A DNA stretch of 64,000 nt, from NCBI RefSeq assembly GCF_900169565.1, contig NZ_LT828648.1, positions 1,304,876 to 1,368,875 of the forward strand, given 5' to 3'. The notes beneath the pieces are model-generated. The model did not search any database, was not told the origin of the DNA, and saw only the letters and a list, made by a program, of their open reading frames with translations. The position numbers were made by a program, and so were the translations under genes. The DNA is from Nitrospira japonica (GTDB taxonomy: Bacteria; Nitrospirota; Nitrospiria; Nitrospirales; Nitrospiraceae). The first letter of the stretch is position 1, and every line of letters starts with the position of its first letter. Shown in pieces: positions 35,410 to 43,815 of this stretch.

Positions 35410-36726
35410 TCAGCGTGCGGGGATGAGGGTCAGCATCCAAGGAGTGGCTTCTTCCACCATGTCGGGGAATTTTCTGGCGGTACTGCTGACCGGCATTCCG
35501 CTGAACCAGGCGCCGCGGCGGACCCGAATGGACTGGAAGCCGTAGTGGCCGGCGTGAGGAGCGTGAACGGGCAATACGCGGGGGATTTGGCGCCGCAACG
35601 GCGCGCAATCGGCCAAGCTCATCGAGGCCCCGATCGCGAGTTGCGCGAGCTGCGGATAGATGTCGGCGAAGACAGTCTTGATTGCGTCCGGCGTGAAGGG
35701 CTGCAGCGGCGGTCGATACTGCTCTCCTTCGAGCACCTGGGACAGGAGTTCCCAGAAGACCTGATCGTCCACGGCGCCCAGGACGCAGATCTGTCCCCGC
35801 CGCGAAAGGAGATCAAGCAACGCCAAAGGGCCGCGGACGTCGAATTTCCACGGAGGAAAAAGCAAGGACCGCTCCCCGTGGCGCACTTCCAGTGCCGGTT
35901 CTCCGTCATAGTCGGTCTGATGATAGAGCCCCTTGGTGCGTTGCAGTTCCGTGATGATCGCGTCCTGGCCGAGACGTGCGGGCTCGTACGCGAAGGTGGG
36001 GGTTGCCGGCGCCCAGCAGGTGACGAGGGTGTAGCAGGGGACGAGTTTTCCGGAGCGGTCCAGACGCTCCAGGGCGAACATGTCCTGGCCGGGAAAAAAC
36101 TGAAAGGAAAGATCCGGTCGGGACCGCAGCCGATCCAGCGTCAGTCGATCCGGATGCAGCGGCCCGCCCAGCTTGGATTGAGGCTGGAGTCGATCCACGC
36201 CGTGCAGCACCAACGTCTTCCCCTGTGCTCTCACAGGTGCGGCATAACGATCCGCCACTTCGCTTGCGAACGAAAGATCGCCGGCGCCGAGATCGAGCAG
36301 CGAGGGGGCATCGGCGGCAAGCAGGACGTCGAACGGGCTGGCCTCGTCTTGAATCGCGGCCTCCAGAACGGTAGCGGGCAAGGAAGATGCGGCAGCGGGA
36401 GACTCCGATGCACCGGCCAGATCGAACCAGACGCAGAGTGCCCTCACGGCTTTAGTCGGAGGCAGACCGGTCAATTCTTTCAGCCTGGGACCGGGAAGGT
36501 CCTGGACTCGTTCGACGTGTCCGAAATTTAATGCCGTCAGGATTGCCTCGCAAATGGACGGAGGAAGGTCCACGCGACGGACTTCCTCGATCAAATGCCG
36601 GAGTGTCTCGGGCAATCGGCCGGCCCCCACCAATTTGCGGGAGTTTTCCCATTCGACATCTCGCTCCTGCAGGAGGCGAGTCACCTGTGAGCGGAAGTCC
36701 GCCAATGCCTGTGCTTGGGGATTCAT
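35410..36726 (-). CDS. Unknown protein with a methyltransferase-like motif
   Basis: A 438-residue soluble protein that I do not recognise as a family. Around residues 161-180 SLLDLGAGDLSFASEVADRY matches motif I of SAM-dependent methyltransferases, and LVLHGVDRLQPQ could be the acidic motif II (D at the strand end). The N-terminal 130 residues are helical, and include an LP.TKAVRALCVWFDL segment. No signal peptide. It stands alone between the chaN-like gene (divergent) and the moxR operon. Methyltransferase function is plausible but unproven, and the target is unknown. Confidence 0.75.
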   Translation of the reverse strand: MNPQAQALADFRSQVTRLLQERDVEWENSRKLVGAGRLPETLRHLIEEVRRVDLPPSICEAILTALNFGHVERVQDLPGPRLKELTGLPPTKAVRALCVWFDLAGASESPAAASSLPATVLEAAIQDEASPFDVLLAADAPSLLDLGAGDLSFASEVADRYAAPVRAQGKTLVLHGVDRLQPQSKLGGPLHPDRLTLDRLRSRPDLSFQFFPGQDMFALERLDRSGKLVPCYTLVTCWAPATPTFAYEPARLGQDAIITELQRTKGLYHQTDYDGEPALEVRHGERSLLFPPWKFDVRGPLALLDLLSRRGQICVLGAVDDQVFWELLSQVLEGEQYRPPLQPFTPDAIKTVFADIYPQLAQLAIGASMSLADCAPLRRQIPRVLPVHAPHAGHYGFQSIRVRRGAWFSGMPVSSTARKFPDMVEEATPWMLTLIPAR

Positions 36727-36860
36727 GACGATCGGGGCGTCTGGCCCCCGTCGGAGGTAAGGCGTGTCTTAGAAGACATTCGGCAGCATAGCGATCCTCA
36801 TAATGGGGGGTCAAGGCCGGCGGTTGCCGCCGGCTGGAACCTATGTTAGGGGTGGAGGCT

Positions 36861-37874
36861 ATGAGATCAATCACGACCACCTGGGTTCTTTCGGCCGACG
36901 GTTGGTGGCGGGCGACAATCGGGCTGTTGCTGTTGTCGTGGACGACGGCGTGCACGGTCGCTGAAAAGAAGGAATCGGTTCATTCGGACGAAGCCGCATC
37001 CGCCTTGCGGATCGGACAGATTATCGATACGGCGACCGGCCAGGCGTTGTCCTTGGAGCAGCTCGGTCTGATTCTGCGCCGTCAGGAGGTCATTTATCTC
37101 GGAGAGGAACATCACAACCGATTCCATATCGATGCAGCCCGCGGGGTCCTCGACGGTCTAATCTCGGGAGGGCGCCGGCCAGTCCTCGCTATGGAGATGT
37201 TCGGCTGGGATGGTCAGGCGGCTCTCGATCAGTACCTGGGTCCTGAAGGGCTCGGTCGTGAAGAATTCCTCACGGCGGTCCAATGGAAGCAAAATTGGGG
37301 CGGTTCCTTCGAGGATTACGAGCCTCTGGTTCAGTTTGCCAAGGAACACCATCTTCCGCTGGTTGCCCTGAATCCTCCGAAAATAGTGGTCAGGAACGTC
37401 GCCAAACAGGGACTCGAGCAGGCCCGACGGAGTGCCGAGATGGAGCAGTGGGGCATGGCGGACGAGAGTATTGTCGAAGATCCGGCCTACCGCTCCCGTA
37501 TCCTGCACCAGTTGAAAGCCTGTCATGGCGGTGAGGATGCCATGTATCAGGCGATGTACGAAGCCTCCATGGTGCGGGACGAAGGCATGGCCAGAACCAT
37601 CTCGGCCCAGGTGCGGCGCATACGGGAGGGAAGTGATCACGCGGCCGGTCCGGTGGTGAGCTATACCGGAGGCGGACATGTTCAGTACAACCTGCCGGTT
37701 CCGAAAAGGGTGCTGCGGCGGTTGAATGGAGACGTCCGGCAGGTGAGTATCTATATGACGTCTTTCGAGGGGAGCCGCACCGAGGAAATCCGGGAGGTGC
37801 TCGGCGAGAAGATCGCGGATTATGTGTGGCTCACCGCCGTCAGTCCGCAGGGAGCCCCGCACCGATGCCGGTAG
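36861..37874 (+). CDS. ChaN-family lipoprotein (haem-binding-like)
   Basis: A 337-residue lipoprotein of the ChaN/Tiki superfamily. Conserved blocks are VIYLGEEHHNRFH, RPVLAMEMFGWDGQ, YTGGGHVQYNLPVPKRV and the Trp-rich middle. In Campylobacter ChaN binds haem between two monomers; related eukaryotic Tiki proteins are proteases. The signal LLLLSWTTAC gives a lipid-anchor Cys. The ATG at 36861 has AGGGG eight bases and GGAGG two bases upstream; the ATG six codons earlier (36843) is an alternative. It is monocistronic, with no iron-uptake genes nearby, so a haem role is uncertain. Confidence 0.85.
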   Translation: MRSITTTWVLSADGWWRATIGLLLLSWTTACTVAEKKESVHSDEAASALRIGQIIDTATGQALSLEQLGLILRRQEVIYLGEEHHNRFHIDAARGVLDGLISGGRRPVLAMEMFGWDGQAALDQYLGPEGLGREEFLTAVQWKQNWGGSFEDYEPLVQFAKEHHLPLVALNPPKIVVRNVAKQGLEQARRSAEMEQWGMADESIVEDPAYRSRILHQLKACHGGEDAMYQAMYEASMVRDEGMARTISAQVRRIREGSDHAAGPVVSYTGGGHVQYNLPVPKRVLRRLNGDVRQVSIYMTSFEGSRTEEIREVLGEKIADYVWLTAVSPQGAPHRCR

Positions 37875-37975
37875 CAGAGGATCCGGCGATTGGGCGAGGA
37901 ACGTCCAATGCTTGACAGTTTTACCCAAGCCGCTTCACACTAAGCCTGGTCGGCCGGCCCTGGAGCCTCGCCGCA

Positions 37976-38893
37976 ATGGATACAGACCCCATGCGAAACA
38001 AGATCCCCTGTTCCGCCGAACGTCTGAGCCTCTTGGATCCTCCGATGATCCAGGGCGTCGTCGATCGTAACGCCTTCCACATCGGCAATCAGTATCTTTC
38101 CGAGAACCGCGTGCGGATCGTCGAGGCCGACGATTCCCAGATTTCCTCCGCCGTGATCGGCAACTCCGGGCTCTATGAACAGACGATCAAGCTGAAAGAC
38201 GGGCATCTTGTGTCGCGGTGCAGTTGCTCCCTGCCTGAGGAGCCCATGTGCCGGCATTGCATCGCCGTGCTGCTCGAATATCACCGCTGGGTTCAGCCGA
38301 AGTCCCAGAGCAAAAAGGCGAAACAGCCGGCAGCGTCCCAGGCTGCCGCCCCGGAGGCCAACGGCGGCGGAACCCCGGCTGCTGCGGCTCATGGCGGTCC
38401 CGATTTGAAGCTCAGTGAGGTCATGGCGTTTATCGAATGGCTTCAGCCGGCGATGAAGGCCATTGGCGAGGGGCATTCCCTTCCTGATTCAAGCCGAGCC
38501 TCGGGTGAGATTGGCGCGTGGATTGAAACGATCCGGGGCCTCGATGAACGGCGGCGGGAGAGCGAGGAGCGCCAGTCGACGATGGAGTCGGAACGTCGCG
38601 ATCGGGAGGCCTATGTGGGGCGGCTGACGCAGCAGTTGCAGACCTCGATGGCCGAAGTCCAGACTGCGCAGCAGGCGAGCCAGCAGTTGCAGCAGGAAAT
38701 CTCCACGTATCAGGATATGTTTGCCAAGATCGCGGACCTCGCCTCGGAGGTCGCCGGATATGACAGCCAGATCAAATCAATTTCTGGTGAATTGTTGGCC
38801 AAGGGAGCCCAACTCGACAAGCTGGCTGCGTCTTTTCGAGAAGTGGCCTCCGCCTTGAAGACGGGGCAACGACCCGGTCCCCAGGCATCCTGA
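37976..38893 (+). CDS. SWIM zinc-finger protein with long coiled coil
   Basis: A 305-residue protein. The SWIM motif (CxC...CxH) is SRCSCSLPEEPMCRHCIAVL at about residues 80-99, following a beta-rich segment, as in Swi2/Snf2-associated proteins. A low-complexity Ala/Gly/Pro linker (about 115-145) leads to a long Gln/Glu-rich coiled coil (about 180-300; for example QQASQQLQQEISTYQDMFAK). SWIM domains bind DNA or proteins, and here no helicase gene is adjacent. No signal peptide. Start at 37976 chosen by length; a second ATG is five codons on. Confidence 0.85.
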   Translation: MDTDPMRNKIPCSAERLSLLDPPMIQGVVDRNAFHIGNQYLSENRVRIVEADDSQISSAVIGNSGLYEQTIKLKDGHLVSRCSCSLPEEPMCRHCIAVLLEYHRWVQPKSQSKKAKQPAASQAAAPEANGGGTPAAAAHGGPDLKLSEVMAFIEWLQPAMKAIGEGHSLPDSSRASGEIGAWIETIRGLDERRRESEERQSTMESERRDREAYVGRLTQQLQTSMAEVQTAQQASQQLQQEISTYQDMFAKIADLASEVAGYDSQIKSISGELLAKGAQLDKLAASFREVASALKTGQRPGPQAS

Positions 38894-38920
38894 GTCCTCC
38901 CTTCCCCCGGTCCTCTCCTC

Positions 38921-38950
38921 TTGATCAACAAAGGGCAAGTCCTGTAGAAT
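38921..38950 (+). promoter_or_regulatory. Promoter of the 62-residue membrane protein gene
   Basis: TTGATC (38921-38926) and TAGAAT (38945-38950), spacer 18, about 40 bases before the ATG at 38990. Confidence 0.55.
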
Positions 38951-38989
38951 GCGGCTTCTTTTCCGCTCTTGACCTGAGGAGGATGGCAC

Positions 38990-39178
38990 ATGAGAAAACT
39001 AATGGCACAAGCGGGTTCGACGGCATTCGTGCTCTTGGCCGCGGCGGCACCGGTGCTGGCCAATGCTCCGGCTGGTGACGGACCACCGGACTATTCCGGG
39101 ATCACCGGTATGTATTACGTATTGATCGGGATCGTTCTTGCCTACGGCGTATACGATACGTTCTTGAGAAAGAACTGA
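38990..39178 (+). CDS. Small membrane protein with signal-like N-terminus
   Basis: A 62-residue protein with an N-terminal hydrophobic segment ending in a possible signal-peptidase site (VLANA, about 21-25) and a second helix (YYVLIGIVLAYGVYDTFL) near the C-terminus ending in RKN. GAGGAGGATGG lies eight bases before the ATG; it has its own promoter and terminator, so it is clearly an expressed unit. No known family. A role beside a membrane complex is possible but speculative. Confidence 0.75.
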   Translation: MRKLMAQAGSTAFVLLAAAAPVLANAPAGDGPPDYSGITGMYYVLIGIVLAYGVYDTFLRKN

Positions 39179-39201
39179 TAGGTGATTGCGTAACCGCGAA
39201 G

Positions 39202-39246
39202 CGGGCGCCCGGTTCGGATGTCTCCAAACCGGCGTCCGTCTTTTGT
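39202..39246 (+). terminator. Rho-independent terminator after the 62-residue gene
   Basis: CGGGCG (39202-39207) and CCGGTT (39209-39214) pair with AACCGG (39227-39232) and CGTCCG (39233-39238), with one bulged base and one G-T pair, followed by TCTTTTGTT. Confidence 0.75.
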
Positions 39247-39263
39247 TGCCTGCCACGAGATTT

Positions 39264-39926
39264 CTACCCCCCCTGTCTCTTCAGAATCGGCTTCAGCGAC
39301 TCGAAGAGGTTGCCGACGATGATGTGGTACCCTTCCGCCGTGGGATGTATGCCGTCGGCCTGATTCAGCGCCGTGTCGCCCGCAATTCCCTCCAGAAAAA
39401 AGGGGATCAGTTTAAGACGATAACGCCGGGCCAGTGCGGGATAGATTTCTTCGAACCCTTGGGTGTATTCCTGCCCGTAGTTGGGGGGGAGCTTCATCCC
39501 GGCCAGCACGACCGTGACCGAGGCCTGCTGCAACTGCTCGACAATGAGCTCAAGATTGCGTCTGGTTTCGGCGAGGCTCAGCCCGCGCAGACCGTCGTTG
39601 CCGCCGAGTTCGAGAATGACCAGGGTCGGCCTGCTGTTGAGGATCCAACGGACGCGCCGCAGCCCGCCCGCGGTGGTGTCGCCGCTGACTCCGGCGTTGA
39701 TCACACGGTATCGAAATCCGGCCTCATCCAAGCGACGCTGGAGCTGAGCCGGGTACGCGTCCGCCGCCGCCACCCCCAATCCTGACGTCAAGCTGTCTCC
39801 GAATGCCACAAGTTTTGGGCGAACATCGGCCGGCGCTTCGGCAAGGGTCGGTGCCGCTGCCGCACCGACGAGCAGGGAAGCGAGGACCATACAGCGGGCG
39901 GCAGTGGCGATGTTCAGGGAAGCCAT
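39264..39926 (-). CDS. tesA: Periplasmic SGNH/GDSL esterase, TesA-like
   Basis: A 220-residue lysophospholipase/thioesterase-like enzyme of the SGNH family: block I FGDSLTSG (Ser nucleophile), block III GGNDGLRG, and block V DGIHPTAEGY with the Asp/His pair. The N-terminus is a signal peptide (about 1-28), so periplasmic like E. coli TesA. The start at 39926 excludes a long upstream frame that overlaps the divergent ABC gene. TATACT ends nine bases before the ATG. The gene is divergent from ybbA/ybbP, as in E. coli. Confidence 0.88.
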   Translation of the reverse strand: MASLNIATAARCMVLASLLVGAAAAPTLAEAPADVRPKLVAFGDSLTSGLGVAAADAYPAQLQRRLDEAGFRYRVINAGVSGDTTAGGLRRVRWILNSRPTLVILELGGNDGLRGLSLAETRRNLELIVEQLQQASVTVVLAGMKLPPNYGQEYTQGFEEIYPALARRYRLKLIPFFLEGIAGDTALNQADGIHPTAEGYHIIVGNLFESLKPILKRQGG

Positions 39927-39935
39927 AAGAACTTC

Positions 39936-39943
39936 AGTATAAT
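39936..39943. promoter_or_regulatory. Overlapping divergent -10 boxes between tesA-like and ybbA-like genes
   Basis: TATAAT on the plus strand (39938-39943) and TATACT on the minus strand (39936-39941) overlap. Neither has a good -35 hexamer. If both work, RNA polymerase binding for the two genes would be mutually exclusive. Confidence 0.4.
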
Positions 39944-39977
39944 AACATCGCAGCGCTCGATCTTTGGAGAACGGCTT

Positions 39978-40655
39978 ATGATCGACATTGCTCACGTGTC
40001 TATGCGGCTGACGGCCGGAGGAAGACCGGTCGATATTCTTCACGATGTGACGTTGGAGATTCCGACCAAGCAGATGGTAGCCATCGTCGGACCGTCGGGG
40101 AGTGGAAAATCGACGTTGCTGGGGCTTATGGCGGGATTGGACCGGCCGACTTCGGGAACGATCCGGCTCAATGGTCTGGACATCACCCGTATGAAAGAGG
40201 CGGAGCTGGCGAGATACCGACGGGCGCAGATCGGCTATATCTTTCAGTCCTTTCACCTGATCCCCACGTTGACGGCGTTGGAAAACGTGCTAGTGCCCTT
40301 GGAGTTGGCCGGCACATCCGATGCCGGGGCGCGCGCAGCGGAGTTGTTGTCCGCCGTCGGTCTTGGCGATCGAGTCCATCATTACCCCGTGCAGTTATCG
40401 GGCGGGGAGCAGCAACGGGTGGCCGTGGCCAGGGCGTATGCCTGTCGGCCGGCCGCGCTGTTGGCGGACGAACCGACCGGCAATTTGGATTCGGCGACCG
40501 GACGGCACGTCATGGACCTGCTGCTCGCGCTCCAGCGGGACCATGGGACCACCCTGGTCCTGGTCACGCACGACGCGTCCATTGCCTCCTCCATGCAGCG
40601 CGTCATCACGTTGCGCGACGGACGAGTGGAGTCGGATGAAATCGTCGCCCGATGA
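39978..40655 (+). CDS. ybbA: ABC transporter ATP-binding protein, YbbA/LolD type
   Basis: A 225-residue ATPase with Walker A GPSGSGKST (about 37-45), Q-loop FQSFHLIPTLTALENV, signature LSGGEQQRVAVARA and Walker B ALLADEPTGNLD. It belongs to the MacB/LolD/FtsE group that energises extracytoplasmic-substrate pumps without a transport channel. It is transcribed with the large permease gene 85 bases downstream, which corresponds to YbbP. GGAGA lies before the ATG. Confidence 0.93.
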   Translation: MIDIAHVSMRLTAGGRPVDILHDVTLEIPTKQMVAIVGPSGSGKSTLLGLMAGLDRPTSGTIRLNGLDITRMKEAELARYRRAQIGYIFQSFHLIPTLTALENVLVPLELAGTSDAGARAAELLSAVGLGDRVHHYPVQLSGGEQQRVAVARAYACRPAALLADEPTGNLDSATGRHVMDLLLALQRDHGTTLVLVTHDASIASSMQRVITLRDGRVESDEIVAR

Positions 40656-40740
40656 TCGCAAGGCTCCTTCGATTACGCGATGCACCGGCGGTGCGATTCT
40701 GTTGAATGCGGGGTGGTGTCCATCAAGAGGATGAAATCAG

Positions 40741-43401
40741 ATGTTTGAACTCCGAATGGCTTGGCGGGAGACTCGCGGGGCCTGGTGGCATTTCGTCTAT
40801 TTTTTCGTTTGCATCGCAGTCGGGGTCGGGGCCCTGGTCGCGGTCGGACTCTTTGCCGACCATGTGAATCGCGCGGTCACCAAGGAGGCCCGGGGACTTC
40901 TCGGTGGCGACATCGAAATCCGGTCGTCTCATCGGCTCACGGACGGCGGAGAGCGAGTGCTGGCCGACTTGGCGGGACGACGGATCGCGACCACACGCGT
41001 CAGTGAATTGGTGGCCATGGCCGTCAGTCCGTCCGCCACCGGAGCGGGGTCGCAGACGACTCAAATCGTCGAACTGAAGGCCGTCGAAGCAGCCTATCCG
41101 TTTTACGGCACGTTGAAACTGGAGCCGGAACAGCCGTTGGACCGACTGCTCCATCCGGACCGGGAAACCTGCCGTCATCCGGCCTGTTTCGGTGCGGTCG
41201 TGCAGGAGACGCTGCTGTTCCGCATGGGGCTCGGCGTGGGTGACCAGATGAAGATCGGGCAAGCCCGGTTCCTGATTACCGGCGTCGTGCGCCTTGAACC
41301 GGATCGTATGGCGAATGCGTTCAGCCTCGGTCCGCGGGTCATCATTTCCCGTCAGGGGTTGGAGGCCGCAGACCTGATCAAGCGGGGAAGCCGCGTGCGC
41401 GAACGTCATCTGCTGAAAGTGCCCGAGGGAGTCGCGCTGGAGCCGTTGCGCGCCGATTTGAAGACGCGTCTCAAGAGCGAGTCCGTGCGGGTCACCGGTT
41501 ACCGCGATGCCCAACCTCAACTCAAACAGTTTCTTGCCCAGTTGTCACGATACCTAGGGCTCATCGGCCTGACCGCACTGTTCATCGGCGGAGTGGGCGT
41601 CGCGATGTCCATTCGAGCCTTCATTCGTGAAAAACTCAAGACCATCGCGATCCTCAAGTCCCTCGGCGCCGATTCCGCCGCTGTCGTGAGGATCTATCTC
41701 CTGCAGGCGCTGGGGTTGGGGATGCTCGGGAGCCTCGCAGGCATGGCGACCGGGTACGTGCTGCAGGTCGTGCTCCCGCCCCTATTGACGAATGCCGTGG
41801 CATCCGAGGTGCTTGAGCAACTCGGCGTATCTACCGGACTGTCGGTTTCGTCGATCGTGCCCCTGGTTAAGGGAGGGCTGCTGGGGTTGCTGGCCACGGT
41901 ACTGTTTGCAGCGTGGCCGCTGCTGAGTATCAGGGAAATCAAGCCGGCGGTCATTCTGCGACAGGACATTGACGCAACGCCGGCTACGGAACGATCAGTT
42001 CGGGCGACCGGCATCGTCCGCTGGATGAGGCGGGAGCGTCTGAATGTATTCACCGCCGCGGCGTTGGGGGCGGGCCTGGGAGGCCTTGCGATCTGGCAAG
42101 CCGGAAGTTGGCAAATCGGTCTCCTGTTCATCGGCGGATTGACTCTGGCCGTAGCGGTCCTGTTCCTGGCGGCGAAATGTGCGCTTCACTGGCTGGCACG
42201 GTTGCCCCGGTTTCGCTCGGTGTGCCTGCGCTATGCCGTTGGGAACGTTACGCGGCCGGGGGGCGACAGTGCTGGAATGCTCATGGCCATCGGCCTGAGC
42301 GTGACGATCATCGTCACGGTGTCGCTCATCGAGAAGGCGTTGATTCGCGAAGTGGGAGAAGCCAGGCCGAACGATGCCCCGACGTTCTTTTTCATCGACA
42401 TCCAGCCGGACCAGACGGAAGGATTCGTGCGACTCGTCGAAGGGCGCGCAGGCGGCGCCAAGCTGGAACTGACTCCGCTGATCCGGTCCCGGCTTCATCG
42501 CGTCGCCGGAGAGACGGTCGCGGCCGAGGAGGCGCAGGAGCAAGACGAGGATCGAGATGAAACCAAGGAGGAGCGGAGAAGGCAATGGTACGCGACGCGT
42601 GAGTATGCGCTGACCTACTTGGAGCGATTGCCGAAGGGCAACGAGGTCGTTCGAGGCCAATGGTGGACTGCGGGACAGAGCTTTCCCAAGCCCTTGGTGT
42701 CCGTCGAAGAGGAGGCGGCCAAAGCGATGGGATTGGACATTGGCTCGACGCTGGAGTTCGATATTCAGGGCACGACGGTCGCCGCCGAAGTCGCCAGCGT
42801 TCGAAAGGTGGATTGGGGAACCTTCTCGACGAATTTCTACATGATCCTGTCGCCGGGGTCGTTGGACGGAGCGCCGTTGACGTATGTCGGCACCATCCAC
42901 GTGGCCCCGGCGGAGGAAATTCCGTTGCAACAGGCGGTAGTGACGGCCTTCCCCAACGTAAGCGCGATCCACGTCGGCGATGTGCTGGAGAATTTCGGCC
43001 GCGTATTGGACCGGCTGTCGCTGGCGATCCGAGCCGTGGCGTTGTTCTGCCTGGTCTCGGGCGCGCTGGTGATGGCCGCGGCGCTGGCGACGACCAGATA
43101 CCGGCGGCTCTACGAAGCGGTGATTCTCAAGGCGCTGGGCGCGACGAGGGCGTTGCTCGCCGGCACGTTCGCCGTCGAATATCTTCTGCTCGGATTGATC
43201 GGCGGAGCGGTCGCGGCCTGGCTGTCGAGCGCCTTGTCGTGGCTGGTTTTGACGTATGTGTTCGAGTTGCCCTGGCGTCTGCATTGGGGCGTGCTGCTTC
43301 TGGGTGTTCTTCTCACCATGGCGCTGACCTTGAGCGTCGGCTTCCTCGCCACTTTTCGCATCTTGGGGGAGCGACCGCTATCCATCCTGCGGCACGAGTA
43401 A
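40741..43401 (+). CDS. ybbP: ABC transporter permease, YbbP-like
   Basis: An 886-residue inner-membrane protein with two FtsX-like permease halves: TM1 at about 18-40, a large periplasmic domain to about 260, three helices near 280-390, two central helices (about 440-485), a second periplasmic domain, and three C-terminal helices (about 755-875). The repeated motif pattern (FIREKLKTIAILKSLGAD; RYRRLYEAVILKALGATRAL) marks both FtsX domains. A charged insertion (EEAQEQDEDRDETKEERR) sits near residue 605. Partner of YbbA; by analogy it may extract lipids or proteins from the membrane for a TesA-like esterase, but no substrate is established. Confidence 0.92.
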   Translation: MFELRMAWRETRGAWWHFVYFFVCIAVGVGALVAVGLFADHVNRAVTKEARGLLGGDIEIRSSHRLTDGGERVLADLAGRRIATTRVSELVAMAVSPSATGAGSQTTQIVELKAVEAAYPFYGTLKLEPEQPLDRLLHPDRETCRHPACFGAVVQETLLFRMGLGVGDQMKIGQARFLITGVVRLEPDRMANAFSLGPRVIISRQGLEAADLIKRGSRVRERHLLKVPEGVALEPLRADLKTRLKSESVRVTGYRDAQPQLKQFLAQLSRYLGLIGLTALFIGGVGVAMSIRAFIREKLKTIAILKSLGADSAAVVRIYLLQALGLGMLGSLAGMATGYVLQVVLPPLLTNAVASEVLEQLGVSTGLSVSSIVPLVKGGLLGLLATVLFAAWPLLSIREIKPAVILRQDIDATPATERSVRATGIVRWMRRERLNVFTAAALGAGLGGLAIWQAGSWQIGLLFIGGLTLAVAVLFLAAKCALHWLARLPRFRSVCLRYAVGNVTRPGGDSAGMLMAIGLSVTIIVTVSLIEKALIREVGEARPNDAPTFFFIDIQPDQTEGFVRLVEGRAGGAKLELTPLIRSRLHRVAGETVAAEEAQEQDEDRDETKEERRRQWYATREYALTYLERLPKGNEVVRGQWWTAGQSFPKPLVSVEEEAAKAMGLDIGSTLEFDIQGTTVAAEVASVRKVDWGTFSTNFYMILSPGSLDGAPLTYVGTIHVAPAEEIPLQQAVVTAFPNVSAIHVGDVLENFGRVLDRLSLAIRAVALFCLVSGALVMAAALATTRYRRLYEAVILKALGATRALLAGTFAVEYLLLGLIGGAVAAWLSSALSWLVLTYVFELPWRLHWGVLLLGVLLTMALTLSVGFLATFRILGERPLSILRHE

Positions 43402-43441
43402 TACGCAGTGAAGCCGGAACTGTCGCGACCGCGCGCGGTAA

Positions 43442-43801
43442 TCAGTTCGTCGTCGCCTGATGAAGCGTCAGCGCGTTGCCTTCGGAGTCCAGAATGACCG
43501 CCATGCGACAGACGGGGGTCGTGAACGGCGCAACTTTGATGCGGACGCCTTGGTCCCTGAGCCGGGCGACGAGTCCGTCCACGTCAGCCACTTCGAACGC
43601 GATGCTCCCTCCTGCATCGGCGCTTGGGGTCACGCCTTCGGCCATGGTCGACATCGCGAACGTGCCGCCTCCCAGATCATATTCGATCCAGGCTCCTCCG
43701 AAATCACGCGACGGACGAAGCCCCAAAAGACGCTCGTAGAAGTCACGAGCCCGGGCCAGATCCTGGGCCGGATACATCGTGAATGCGATGGACTTGATCA
43801 T
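43442..43801 (-). CDS. VOC-family (glyoxalase/dioxygenase fold) protein
   Basis: A 119-residue protein of two beta-alpha-beta-beta-beta modules: MYPAQDLARARDFYERLLG near the N-terminus and AFEVADVDGLVARLRDQGV in the second half, ending DSEGNALTLHQ. VOC proteins include glyoxalase I, dioxygenases and antibiotic-binding proteins, and the exact activity cannot be told. The start at 43801 (GGGA about ten bases upstream) lies 14 bases after the M1 peptidase stop, so it is probably the last gene of that operon. Confidence 0.85.
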   Translation of the reverse strand: MIKSIAFTMYPAQDLARARDFYERLLGLRPSRDFGGAWIEYDLGGGTFAMSTMAEGVTPSADAGGSIAFEVADVDGLVARLRDQGVRIKVAPFTTPVCRMAVILDSEGNALTLHQATTN

Positions 43802-43815
43802 GGAGTGCCGTCCCT

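Noticed and set aside
35236-36531. 431-codon plus-strand ORF opposite the methyltransferase-like gene
   Set aside because: Gly/Arg-rich shadow without start context; the opposite strand encodes a balanced protein with a recognisable motif.
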